26,296 bases of DNA from CAZHHM01 sp964532225 (GTDB taxonomy: Bacteria; Margulisbacteria; WOR-1; JAKLHX01), in contig CAZHHM010000023.1 in assembly GCA_964532225.1 (NCBI GenBank), positions 1 through 26,296 on the forward strand. The letters are read 5' to 3'. The notes under the pieces are model-generated. The model was given only the letters and a program-made list of their open reading frames with translations. It was not told the origin of the DNA and searched no databases. Shown here one piece after another: positions 14,799 to 22,321 of this stretch (the first letter of the stretch is position 1; each line of letters opens with the position of its first letter). The position numbers and the translations under genes are program-made.

Positions 14799-16052
14799 CC
14801 TGATCTCGAGAGCTATCTTTTTTGAAGCGCCTGCAGGGCCCATTGCCTCTTTAAGCTCTCTTCCCATCCCGGCAAGACCTTCTTTATCTTTCAGGAGCAC
14901 GGCTGCAAGGTCGGCTATCTCATCAGGTGTTATCTTCCCTCGCAGTTCCGGTGCCACCATTTTCCAGACCTTTCGGTTCGGAAGGGCCATAAAGCCCACC
15001 TTTTTGTTGATGATGTCCACTGCGAGCCGTTTAATAATATGACCGAGATAGGGGATGCTGCCCAGTATGCCGATCACTCCGGTGAAGAGATATTCATCGC
15101 TGTTCTGTGTCGGCATAGCGACTATCATCGGTTTTCCCAGAGCTGCTATCTCTGCAGTGTTCGTGCCGGGGATGGTTATGACAAGGTCCGCGGATGTTAT
15201 CGCCTCATACTGCATGTTCTCTGCAAGAAAGACCCTTGTGCCTGCCTCCGAGACCGCGAATTTCTTCCCGTCCTCTATTACGACCCTGCCGAAAGATCCG
15301 AGTACGGATGTGTATCTGTCGGCTTTGTTCCTGTCTATTGATTCTTCTATCCTCAAAAAGTTAGTGTAAGGCGAAAGTCCGAACTGGAACCCGGCATCAG
15401 GGACCCTTTCCCTGATAAGGTCTGCCGTCTTCAGGAAATAAGGGGAAAGGAACTTGATGTGGGATTTCCGGCTTCCCGGCATAAAAGTAATGACCGGCCC
15501 CGCACTTTCTATGCCTGTTAAGGTGCTCCGCATCTCAGCTGTCGCGGAATCAACCATAAGGTCCCCGACATTGACGGTCTTATTTTCATCAATTCCCTTT
15601 TCGTAAGCCTTGTCCTCCATGCGGGAGTCCGGTACGAAGAACCTCTCATAATGATGGCCCCAGGAGACCCTGTCCATTGTATATGCAACTGCGTTATAAC
15701 CAAGTTTCTTTGATAAAATGACGCCGTTCATGAGGTCCCCGCCAAGATAAAGCACGATGCCTTTCTTATTGAACCTGATGCCTTTTGGAGGGATGTTCTT
15801 GAATGCCCACTTTGTGAACTCTTCGGGGAATATGATCTCGTAAACTTCCTTGAAAGAGCGGGCGACCTCGATTTCCCTGCCGCTTGCGAACTGGCAGGGT
15901 GTTATGACGAGAATTATCCTGGCTTCAGGAATAGCTTTGCTTATGGCGGAAACACACGGGCGGACAAATGAGTATAGTTCCCCGGGACTGTTCGATGTTA
16001 TGACTATGTCGACCGGCTGCGTCTCCGGTCTATCGTTCTTATTGTTTTCCAA
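14775..16052 (-). CDS. LpxB-family (lipid-A-disaccharide synthase-related) glycosyltransferase
   Basis: A 425-residue GT-B protein resembling LpxB. The N-terminal lobe has SNSPGELYSFVRP in place of the LpxB AGExSGD loop. The C-terminal lobe has FMPGSRKSHIKFLSPYF (LpxB LPGSR.sEi) and ADLVITIPGTNTAEIAALGKPMIV (LpxB SGTatLE). The changes around the N-terminal loop suggest a relative that may not make lipid A disaccharide; cyanobacteria have similar lpxB-related proteins. The start is TTG at 16052, preceded by GAGG about 10 bases upstream; no in-frame ATG or GTG was seen nearby. It overlaps the DUF362 gene by 14 bases and is the last gene of the five-gene operon. Confidence 0.75.
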   Translation of the reverse strand: MENNKNDRPETQPVDIVITSNSPGELYSFVRPCVSAISKAIPEARIILVITPCQFASGREIEVARSFKEVYEIIFPEEFTKWAFKNIPPKGIRFNKKGIVLYLGGDLMNGVILSKKLGYNAVAYTMDRVSWGHHYERFFVPDSRMEDKAYEKGIDENKTVNVGDLMVDSATAEMRSTLTGIESAGPVITFMPGSRKSHIKFLSPYFLKTADLIRERVPDAGFQFGLSPYTNFLRIEESIDRNKADRYTSVLGSFGRVVIEDGKKFAVSEAGTRVFLAENMQYEAITSADLVITIPGTNTAEIAALGKPMIVAMPTQNSDEYLFTGVIGILGSIPYLGHIIKRLAVDIINKKVGFMALPNRKVWKMVAPELRGKITPDEIADLAAVLLKDKEGLAGMGRELKEAMGPAGASKKIALEIRSLLGLDG

Positions 16053-17196
16053 ATCCCAATAACCTCGCCAGCAGAGTGCTTTTTAGCTCGATGGCTTTGC
16101 AGGGACACAGCTCATGGCAACAAAAACACATTATACACTTTTTGTGGTCTATCTTGTATTCTTTGCCATTAACGACCGTGATACAGTTGGCAGGGCAGGC
16201 ATTTGCGCATGTCTGGCAGGCAGTGCAGATATTTGGGGATATAAAAGGGTTGATCCTTATCCGGGATGCGACGGGTTTTACGAGCTTCATCATCCATTTC
16301 GGGACCCTTTTGGTCAGAGAATAGAAGCTCTTTGAAAGAGCGAAATCCTTTACGAGCACAGAAGATAATTGCTCGCCGGTGACCCGTATCTGTTCTGTGC
16401 GTCCTATGCCTGCGCCGAACTTGTCCGCGAACAGGGTGGTCGGTATGTCAAAAGGCTGATAGCCGACTATCTTTGATGCAACGGCATCAAGGGCGACACC
16501 GTCAGAGGAGCCCAGCAGGAGGCCTATCTGTTTGGGCCTTCCCGCGGACGGGCCGTTGCCTTCCATGCCGATCACGCCGTCCATTATGTTCAATACGGGC
16601 TTTGTCGCCAGATAGACCTCTACAAGCATCCTTGAAAAGTCGTCCGGGTCCGGGTACTTGAAGTGGAACTGGGATTTGTGGAACCCCGGGACAGTCCCGT
16701 ACATGTTCTTAACTGCGCCTGTAAAGACAACCATCATATGGTTCTTCAGCTTTGGCAGGTTGATTATCCCGTCGATGCCGTCCAGTTTTGCGACGACAAG
16801 TCCCTGCAGTTCTTTAAAGTGGACTGGGGATCTTTCGACCGAGCCTTGTTTGCCAAGTATCATGGTCTTGATGCCGAGCTCTTCAGCAATTCTGCTGAAA
16901 CCGCATTCGTCAAACAATCTTTTCTCTGAAACCCCGGTATAGCCGGGCGAATCGCCGATCACAGGTGTTGCTCCGGCCCGGATCACCATATTTGCAACGG
17001 CCCTTACAAGCTCAGGGTGAGTGGAGACATGTTTGTCGGGAGAGGCGGGCATGAGCGCGTTCACCTTTAACAATATCTTCTGGCCGGGTTTAACGAACTG
17101 TTCAATACCTCCGAGGTCATTTATAAGCTTTGAAAGCGAAGCGGATATCTCGTCAGAAGAGTAGGCGGCGCACCTTGAAATGGCGACCTTTGACAT
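16039..17196 (-). CDS. DUF362 protein with C-terminal 2[4Fe-4S] ferredoxin domain
   Basis: A protein of 385 residues. The DUF362 domain covers about 1-300: LLKVNALMPASPDKHVSTHPE, GDSPGYTG, INLPKLKNHMMVVFTGAVKNMYGTVPG and a late DAVASKIVGY block. The C-terminal ferredoxin domain has two CxxCxxCxxxCP motifs, CTACQTCANACP and CIMCFCCHELCP, for two 4Fe-4S clusters. The family is widespread in anaerobes and its function is poorly known. It overlaps thrC by one base (TGATG) and the LpxB-like gene by 14, so it is co-translated with them. The sequence suggests electron transfer, but the reaction is not known. Confidence 0.9.
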   Translation of the reverse strand: MSKVAISRCAAYSSDEISASLSKLINDLGGIEQFVKPGQKILLKVNALMPASPDKHVSTHPELVRAVANMVIRAGATPVIGDSPGYTGVSEKRLFDECGFSRIAEELGIKTMILGKQGSVERSPVHFKELQGLVVAKLDGIDGIINLPKLKNHMMVVFTGAVKNMYGTVPGFHKSQFHFKYPDPDDFSRMLVEVYLATKPVLNIMDGVIGMEGNGPSAGRPKQIGLLLGSSDGVALDAVASKIVGYQPFDIPTTLFADKFGAGIGRTEQIRVTGEQLSSVLVKDFALSKSFYSLTKRVPKWMMKLVKPVASRIRINPFISPNICTACQTCANACPANCITVVNGKEYKIDHKKCIMCFCCHELCPCKAIELKSTLLARLLGFGKQ

Positions 17197-18239
17197 CAGT
17201 AGCCCAAATGCCGGGCTATCTCTTTGATATCAGCCTTGCATTCGACGGGTTTTGTCCCCATCTTTATGGCCGTGTCCGGATCTTTGAGGCCGTGGCCGGT
17301 AAGGACGCATACCACGGAAGAGCCTTTTGGCAGCTCGCCCCCGTATTTCAGTAGCCCCGCTATCGATGCGGCGGATGCCGGCTCGCAGAACACGCCTTCG
17401 GTTGATGCTACAAGTTTATAAGCTTCAAGGATCTCATCATCAGATACAGCCCTTATGGAGCCGCCGGAATCTTTTGCTGCTGCTTCAGCGCTTTTCCATG
17501 AAGCCGGATTTCCTATTCTTATTGCAGTTGCGATGGTCTCCGGTTTTTCGATAGGGTGGCCTTTGACGATAGGGGCCGAGCCTTCGGCCTGGAAACCGAG
17601 CATCTTCGGGAGCTTCTTTGATATGCCGGCGTTCTTGTATTCGTTAAAGCCTTTCCAGTAGGATGTGATATTCCCTGCATTGCCAACGGGGATACAAAGG
17701 ACATCAGGCGCATCGCCCAGAGTGTCGCAAACTTCAAAAGCTGCGGTCTTCTGTCCCTCTATCCTGAAAGGGTTCACGGAGTTCACGAGCTCAACAGGAT
17801 ACTTATCGCAAAGCTCCCTGACTATCTCAAGCGCTTTATCAAAATTACCGTCAATTGCAAATACTTTTGCCCCGTGCATTATTGCCTGTGCAAGCTTGCC
17901 GAGAGCAATTTTTCCGCCCGGGATAACGACTATGCAGTCAAGTCCCGCTTTTGCGCTGTAAGCGGCTGCGGAAGCGGAAGTATTACCTGTAGATGCGCAT
18001 GCAACGGCTTTAAAGCCCTTTTCGCAGGCTTTGCTGATGGCCATTGTCATTCCGCGGTCCTTGAATGAACCGGTGGGGTTCATGCCGTCGTATTTTAAAT
18101 AGACTTTAAGCCCCAGCTTATCGCTGAGCCTGCATGCGTACAGAAGGGGAGTGTTCCCTTCGCAAAATGATATTACCGGCGTCTTTTCTGTCACGGGGAG
18201 GTACTTGCGGTATTTATCTATCAGGCCTTTGTAGCTCAT
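17196..18239 (-). CDS. thrC: Threonine synthase
   Basis: PLP enzyme that converts O-phosphohomoserine to L-threonine. It is 347 residues, the short class. The Schiff-base lysine is K60 in NPTGSFKDRGM. Other blocks are CASTGNTSASAAAYSAKAGL, the phosphate-binding PVGNAGNITSYWKGF, EPASAASIAGLLKYGGEL and VLTGHGLKDP. No hom or thrB is nearby. Its ATG overlaps the stop of the upstream GHKL gene (ATGA), so it sits inside an operon led by two GHKL proteins, which is unusual. A general PLP enzyme of the same fold is possible but less likely. Confidence 0.93.
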   Translation of the reverse strand: MSYKGLIDKYRKYLPVTEKTPVISFCEGNTPLLYACRLSDKLGLKVYLKYDGMNPTGSFKDRGMTMAISKACEKGFKAVACASTGNTSASAAAYSAKAGLDCIVVIPGGKIALGKLAQAIMHGAKVFAIDGNFDKALEIVRELCDKYPVELVNSVNPFRIEGQKTAAFEVCDTLGDAPDVLCIPVGNAGNITSYWKGFNEYKNAGISKKLPKMLGFQAEGSAPIVKGHPIEKPETIATAIRIGNPASWKSAEAAAKDSGGSIRAVSDDEILEAYKLVASTEGVFCEPASAASIAGLLKYGGELPKGSSVVCVLTGHGLKDPDTAIKMGTKPVECKADIKEIARHLGY

Positions 18240-18958
18240 GGATTTATAATATCACCGCCGAAAAGGGATGGCAATATTAAGCTGAACGCTGTTTTTGTTT
18301 CGTCAAAAGAGAAGGTCAGGGTTCCACCGCATTGTTCTGCCAGATATCTTGTCCTGACTATACCAAGCCCGTTCCCAGAGGCTTCGGTGCCATGCAGAGA
18401 GAAAGGTTGCCCGTGATCGGCGGGCTGTTCGTGGGGGTCTTTTACAAAAGCTCTTTCGATCCTTTGTAAAGAGTATGGCGATGGAACGCTGTTGTTCGTC
18501 ACAGTTAACACCAGTTGCTCAGGTTCAAGCTCCCAGATCACTGACACCTCGGTCCTGAATATATTATGTCTGATCTCCCTGCATATGATCTCTTTTGCAT
18601 CGACCTCATTGATCAACAGCTGTTCAAGAGGTCCGTACTTGCTTGCCAGGGACTCGATGCCTTTGGCCTTGACCGCGTTCTTCGGCATCTCATACATAAA
18701 ATAATCGACAGCATCGGTTTGCTGTTTGCCGAAGTTCAGATATTTAAGCGCGTCCTGAAAAAGGCGGCTGGCGCTCGAGGTGTCGAAGTCCTCGTATTGT
18801 TTTCCGGTGTACCTGATAACGACAGGGTGTTCGTTCAATAATGTGATGGGTTTGACCAAAGGGATGTTCCTGTTGTGCATCTCAATGGCCATTCTGCTGC
18901 TCATGGCAGCAGGTTTTCGATAAGTACCGGCAGAAAATGAACTATGGATGCCGCTCAT
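18236..18958 (-). CDS. Single-domain GHKL (HATPase) protein, orphan
   Basis: A 240-residue protein whose C-terminal two thirds (about 60-232) form a GHKL ATPase domain. N box E90-x3-N94; an NN (155-156) in place of the DxG of the G1 box; G2 box GNGLGIVRTRYLAEQCGG (195-212); and a final strand AFSLILP. After the N box it carries the same KAxG(I/L)...YG.xE insertion as domain 1 of the upstream protein. No receiver, HisKA, membrane or sensor domain is present. It starts at ATG 18958 with GAGG just upstream, overlapping the previous gene by 17 bases; ATG 18904 is an alternative. It could be an anti-sigma-like kinase or a partner of the larger protein. Confidence 0.7.
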   Translation of the reverse strand: MSGIHSSFSAGTYRKPAAMSSRMAIEMHNRNIPLVKPITLLNEHPVVIRYTGKQYEDFDTSSASRLFQDALKYLNFGKQQTDAVDYFMYEMPKNAVKAKGIESLASKYGPLEQLLINEVDAKEIICREIRHNIFRTEVSVIWELEPEQLVLTVTNNSVPSPYSLQRIERAFVKDPHEQPADHGQPFSLHGTEASGNGLGIVRTRYLAEQCGGTLTFSFDETKTAFSLILPSLFGGDIINP

Positions 18959-21071
18959 CTCGCCTCGTGATGTTGTTATTGCTTATATCGTTCATGTCGA
19001 GCCTGATAGAAAATATGACATATGGGATATTGTCCCTTGTCTCTTCCGACAGAGAAAGTCTTGTTGACAGATGATCGTGGATGTCTGCTTTCGAGTCCTT
19101 TAAGCCCATGCCTGCACCGCCGAGAGTTATGTCCAATTCCGCGATCTTACTTGTAAGACCGTAGATCTTAAGCAGATCATGATCGGGAAGTTCCGATAAT
19201 TGCGACATGCTCATCCTATAAACAATATGCGGAGTGCCGTTCTCTAATAGTTTCGCCTGCATTATCCTGAGCTTCTTGTTATGATTTCCCATGAAGTATC
19301 CGTAAACCTTTTCGGAATATCTGTTTTGGATCGCCCATACTCCTCCGCTGCTTCCGCCGTCGTCATATCTGTTCTCCAGGATGATCGCGTCCTTGTCTTC
19401 ATCCTCTGAATATGCTGAAAGGGCTTTTGACCTTAATAGCGGGAAGTCGATACTGCCTTTGTTTGAAATTGACAGACTTACCGGTCCTGCGGACCCAATA
19501 GAAACAGATATGTCCGGCGAACTGTCCTGTTCTTTGGAGAAGTTCTTATAGGCAACAGCTCCGTCGATCGCATTTTTTATGAGCTCGGTGACGAGGGACC
19601 TAAGAGATGCTTCGTTGATGCCCTCTAAAGAGACATCAATGGTCGGGTCAAGATCGAAGCTGATGCTTGGCCTGTTTTCAGGAGAGAACCTGTTGATGTA
19701 TTTATCTGCGATGTCCCGGAAGTCCTGTATCAGCGTTGTTAGTCTTGTTGATGCGATATCATTTTCTGATGAAGTGTCGGTTATGACAAGTTCAGGCAAA
19801 AGAGCGGTCAACCTGTGCTGCTTTTCTTTTAAATAGCCAAGAAGTGTGTTCATTGACGCAAGAAACCGATCTCTGAAATCCTCGTTCCTGATAAACAACG
19901 ATCCGGCTTCCTGCTTTATTGGGCTGTTTTTCCATTTTAAAGCGGAAACTGCCCAGGTCATCAGAGCATTTCTGTCTGAAAAAATGTTTTCGATCAGGTA
20001 AATATATTTCTCAAGATGGCCAATAGAGCGTCTGAAAGCGTTCATTGAAGCGCTATCAGCGATATTTGCCATTCCCTCAAAGCCTACATGTAGTAATATA
20101 TCTCTAATATTTGATGGTGCACTCATTTTGGTTAGCGGTGCTAACAGTGCATTAAGGTATTCTTTGATTCCGACAGTTATTTCTAAGAATAATTTTGCAT
20201 TTTCTTCAACCGTATGAGGAATACTTGTCGAGCTTGAAAGCCCATGCTTAAGCCTAATGCTGCCTCCCCCCGTTGAGACAATATTTGTTTCATTTTTATG
20301 TCCGTCCGGAACTATTTGGCCAGACAAAGTCAGCCTATCATTCTTGAGCACCAGATTGAACCTTGTCCAGCCGGGTACCTGTTCGTCGTAGCTAAGCTGT
20401 GCTCCGACCTTTTCGGCCTGTTTCCTGACCATGGCAAGGCTGAACCCGGAACCTTTGCCTTTGGTGTCATACAGAGTATATTCCCTGTTCGCTCTTGAGG
20501 CCATGCCGAGGATGTTGAACATATTGGTCTCGCCGATCGACCTGTCGATCTCTGCCCTGAGCATGGGGTGCAGAGGGGTGTTGTTGAGCACGCTGAAAAG
20601 CATGGACCCGTGGTCGAAATTCCAATGGAATAGTAAGGTCGTCTCAGCGCAGGCATCATCGATCCGCCTTTTGACCTCCGCGGCCTTGTTCTCAACTCCG
20701 ACATCCCTTACGAAGGACTCAAATGAGCCGTATCTGTCGAGTATGTTCGACAGGCCTCTGGCCTTCATCCCGTTCACATAGGTCTCGCTCACGAACATGC
20801 TGTAGGCGTCGATGATGTCCGTTGAGAAGCCGTTCAGCTCCATAGCTTTTACAAGCCTGCGCCTGAGCGGCTCGAAGTGGGGGCAGGTGAAGGTCTCCTG
20901 TTTTAGCTCGACCATGAGGTCATTTCCTGCTCGCGCAAAATGCCTAACAGTCGGATACTTATCGCTGAAATGCAGCAGCCTTTTAGTAATATCCCTGCCG
21001 TCGAAAGTGCGGTAGTCGGCGAACCGGTAGGCCTTATTCGTAGCACTTTGTCTTATTCGCAAGGACGACAT
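18942..21071 (-). CDS. Large protein with two GHKL (HATPase) domains, first gene of operon
   Basis: A 709-residue soluble protein. Domain 1 (about 70-245) has N box E96-x3-N100, an NN at 163-164 in the G1 position, and a G2 box KGKGSGFSLAMVRKQAEK (204-221) with the closing strand RFNLVL. A helical middle (about 290-470) resembles a dimerisation region, but I see no clear phospho-acceptor His. Domain 2 (about 470-692) has N box TELIKNAIDGA (E496, N500), SNKGSID (537-543) and G2 LGGAGMGLKDSK (650-661). I chose ATG 21071 over ATG 21098 because TTGAAA-N18-GATATT ends 7 bases before it and neither has an SD. It is probably regulatory; the partners are unknown. Confidence 0.72.
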   Translation of the reverse strand: MSSLRIRQSATNKAYRFADYRTFDGRDITKRLLHFSDKYPTVRHFARAGNDLMVELKQETFTCPHFEPLRRRLVKAMELNGFSTDIIDAYSMFVSETYVNGMKARGLSNILDRYGSFESFVRDVGVENKAAEVKRRIDDACAETTLLFHWNFDHGSMLFSVLNNTPLHPMLRAEIDRSIGETNMFNILGMASRANREYTLYDTKGKGSGFSLAMVRKQAEKVGAQLSYDEQVPGWTRFNLVLKNDRLTLSGQIVPDGHKNETNIVSTGGGSIRLKHGLSSSTSIPHTVEENAKLFLEITVGIKEYLNALLAPLTKMSAPSNIRDILLHVGFEGMANIADSASMNAFRRSIGHLEKYIYLIENIFSDRNALMTWAVSALKWKNSPIKQEAGSLFIRNEDFRDRFLASMNTLLGYLKEKQHRLTALLPELVITDTSSENDIASTRLTTLIQDFRDIADKYINRFSPENRPSISFDLDPTIDVSLEGINEASLRSLVTELIKNAIDGAVAYKNFSKEQDSSPDISVSIGSAGPVSLSISNKGSIDFPLLRSKALSAYSEDEDKDAIILENRYDDGGSSGGVWAIQNRYSEKVYGYFMGNHNKKLRIMQAKLLENGTPHIVYRMSMSQLSELPDHDLLKIYGLTSKIAELDITLGGAGMGLKDSKADIHDHLSTRLSLSEETRDNIPYVIFSIRLDMNDISNNNITRRDERHP

Positions 21072-21078
21072 ATACAAT

Positions 21079-21108
21079 AATATCGGAGTAATATGCATGG
21101 GATTTCAA
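21079..21108 (-). promoter_or_regulatory. Promoter of the GHKL-thrC operon
   Basis: On the minus strand TTGAAA (21108-21103), an 18-base spacer, then GATATT (21084-21079), a 4/6 match to the -10. Seven bases later comes the ATG at 21071, the same leaderless spacing as at other genes here. It is divergent from purN, whose -10 lies at 21128-21133. Confidence 0.4.
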
Positions 21109-21124
21109 ATTATTGGATAACGGA

Positions 21125-21133
21125 TGCTATAAT
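21125..21133 (+). promoter_or_regulatory. Extended -10 promoter of purN, leaderless geometry
   Basis: TGCTATAAT is followed by six bases (TTTATT) and then the GTG start codon at 21140. The 9-mer and its distance are identical to those at hisS. There is no SD and no clear -35. This promoter also rules out an upstream ATG at 21113 as the start. Confidence 0.6.
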
Positions 21134-21139
21134 TTTATT

Positions 21140-21748
21140 GTGGCAAAGCTTAAATTATGTGTCCTGATATCAGGCAGAGGGTCGAACCTTCAGGCGATCA
21201 TCGATGCCATAGAGGCAGGCAAAGTGAACGCCGAAATAGCTGCCGTTATATCCGATGTCCCTTCAGCTTACGGCCTTGAAAGGGCCAGGAAACACGGCAT
21301 CAGGCCTATCTCCATAGACCGCAAGGCATTCAAAGATAAGAAAGCCTACGAAACGGAACTTCTGAATACTCTCAAAAGTCTGTCTCCCGATCTCATATGC
21401 CTGGCAGGTTATATGAGGATAGTAGGCAAGGAGATCATCTCCGCATTTCCCGGTAAGATCATAAATGTTCACCCTGCTCTTCTTCCGTCGTTTCCGGGTC
21501 TTCACGGTCAGAAACAGGCACTTGATCATGGGGTCAAGGTCTCGGGGTGCACCGTGCATTTCGTGGATGAGGGGTGTGACACGGGGCCGATAATACTTCA
21601 GGCAGCTGTGCCTGTCCTTGATAATGATACTGAAGAGACCCTTTCAATTAGGATACTCGAAGAAGAACATAAACTTTATCCAAAAGCGATACAGTTGATA
21701 GTTGAGGGAAGAGTGAAGATCGATGGCAGGGTATCACGAATTAAGTAG
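21140..21748 (+). CDS. purN: Phosphoribosylglycinamide formyltransferase (GART)
   Basis: Formylates GAR with 10-formyl-THF, the third step of purine synthesis. It is 202 residues. The N-terminus KLCVLISGRGSNLQAIIDA binds the phosphate. The catalytic block is IINVHPALLPSFPGLHG, followed by GCTVHFVDEGCDTGPIILQAAV with the conserved Asp. The start is GTG at 21140: an ATG 27 bases upstream is in frame but lies 5' of the -10 box, and the family N-terminus begins at VAKLKLCVL. The last codons (Ser-Arg-Ile-Lys) and the stop fall within an ATTCG-type inverted repeat, so the natural C-terminus may have been altered by that element. Confidence 0.95.
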   Translation: MAKLKLCVLISGRGSNLQAIIDAIEAGKVNAEIAAVISDVPSAYGLERARKHGIRPISIDRKAFKDKKAYETELLNTLKSLSPDLICLAGYMRIVGKEIISAFPGKIINVHPALLPSFPGLHGQKQALDHGVKVSGCTVHFVDEGCDTGPIILQAAVPVLDNDTEETLSIRILEEEHKLYPKAIQLIVEGRVKIDGRVSRIK

Positions 21749-21884
21749 ATCGCGAATTATTAATAAACCCGAATTTCCAGATAGAAGCCATACAAAAAAA
21801 CCGGATTCGTGTCATTCGGGTAAATTCGAGTAATTCGTGACTAAGTCCCATTCGAGTAATTCGAGTTATTCGTGATATTCGTGA
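21734..21884. repeat. ATTCGNGNN short-repeat array with inverted copies
   Basis: Eight ATTCGNGNN units occur at 21805, 21814, 21824, 21833, 21850, 21859, 21868 and 21877. Spacing is mostly 9 bases, in two blocks of four split by a degenerate unit. Inverted copies lie to the left: TCACGAATTA (21734-21743) is the exact reverse complement of TAATTCGTGA (21831-21840), with weaker copies GCGAAT and CCCGAAT between. The array begins inside the last codons of purN and ends next to the stop of the convergent Pro-rich gene. It fills the whole gap between them. Confidence 0.8.
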
Positions 21885-22220
21885 TCAAGGTGTAGCCGTT
21901 ATCGATGTCGTCGGAGGCGCGGACATCTGCTGCGGAGGGTTGGCTGTCAGCTTGACCGTTGCCGGAAGGCTCGGTCCGCTCACTGTTATGACGGGTGCCT
22001 GAGAGCCAGGGGGCAGACTTATCCCCGGCGTTGCCAAAGGAATGGTCAGCACAGGTGTCCCAGGTGTCGGAGTTATTTTAGGGAGAGATTTGCCTTTGAC
22101 ATATTGTCCAAAGAAAGTCCCGAATGAAGAGGTGGCAACTGACGTGCTTGGCCTGTTCGAGCTTGTATAAGAGGCCGGGTTCGGAGCTGTCGGCTTATAG
22201 ATCGAAGGTATCTTTACCAT
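21885..22220 (-). CDS. Small Pro/Ser/Thr-rich protein, unrecognised
   Basis: A protein of 111 residues, very rich in Pro, Ser and Thr, with repeated short TP/LP motifs (for example PKITPTPGTPVLTIPLATPG). It has no signal peptide or membrane segment and looks disordered. ATG 22220 was chosen because GGGGAG lies about 8 bases upstream; the open frame extends to 22265 without support. TATATA about 25 bases upstream of the ATG on the minus strand is a possible -10. Low-complexity composition makes this less certain than other genes, but the SD and the exact fit between the repeat array and the purH promoter favour a real gene. Confidence 0.5.
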   Translation of the reverse strand: MVKIPSIYKPTAPNPASYTSSNRPSTSVATSSFGTFFGQYVKGKSLPKITPTPGTPVLTIPLATPGISLPPGSQAPVITVSGPSLPATVKLTANPPQQMSAPPTTSITATP

Positions 22221-22294
22221 GTTGTTATTCTCCCCTTTACACTTATATATCGTGTTTAGGGGCACTTTTCTTGCATGCCTGAACGGTAAAAAAG

Positions 22295-22303
22295 TGATAA
22301 AAT
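22295..22303 (+). promoter_or_regulatory. Extended -10 promoter of purH
   Basis: TGATAAAAT (TGn plus TAAAAT) lies 18 bases before the ATG. TTGCAT at 22271-22276 is too far (21 bases) for an ideal -35. Transcription from about 22310 leaves a short leader that holds the SD GGAGGG (22311-22316), so purH is SD-led, unlike hisS and purN. Confidence 0.45.
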
Positions 22304-22321
22304 CGGTTCTGGAGGGTATTA

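Noticed and set aside
14799..14822. Intrinsic terminator after aspS (TCTCGAGA palindrome then CTTTTTT)
   Set aside because: The palindrome has no loop and the T-run is the Lys-Lys-Ile codons of the LpxB-like gene on the other strand.
21072..21098. ATG at 21098 as start of the large GHKL protein
   Set aside because: No SD, and a TTGAAA/GATATT promoter would start transcription downstream, at about ATG 21071. Not fully excluded.
21805..21884. CRISPR-like array in the ATTCG repeats
   Set aside because: Units are 9 bases with no unique spacers of constant length, and no cas genes are nearby.
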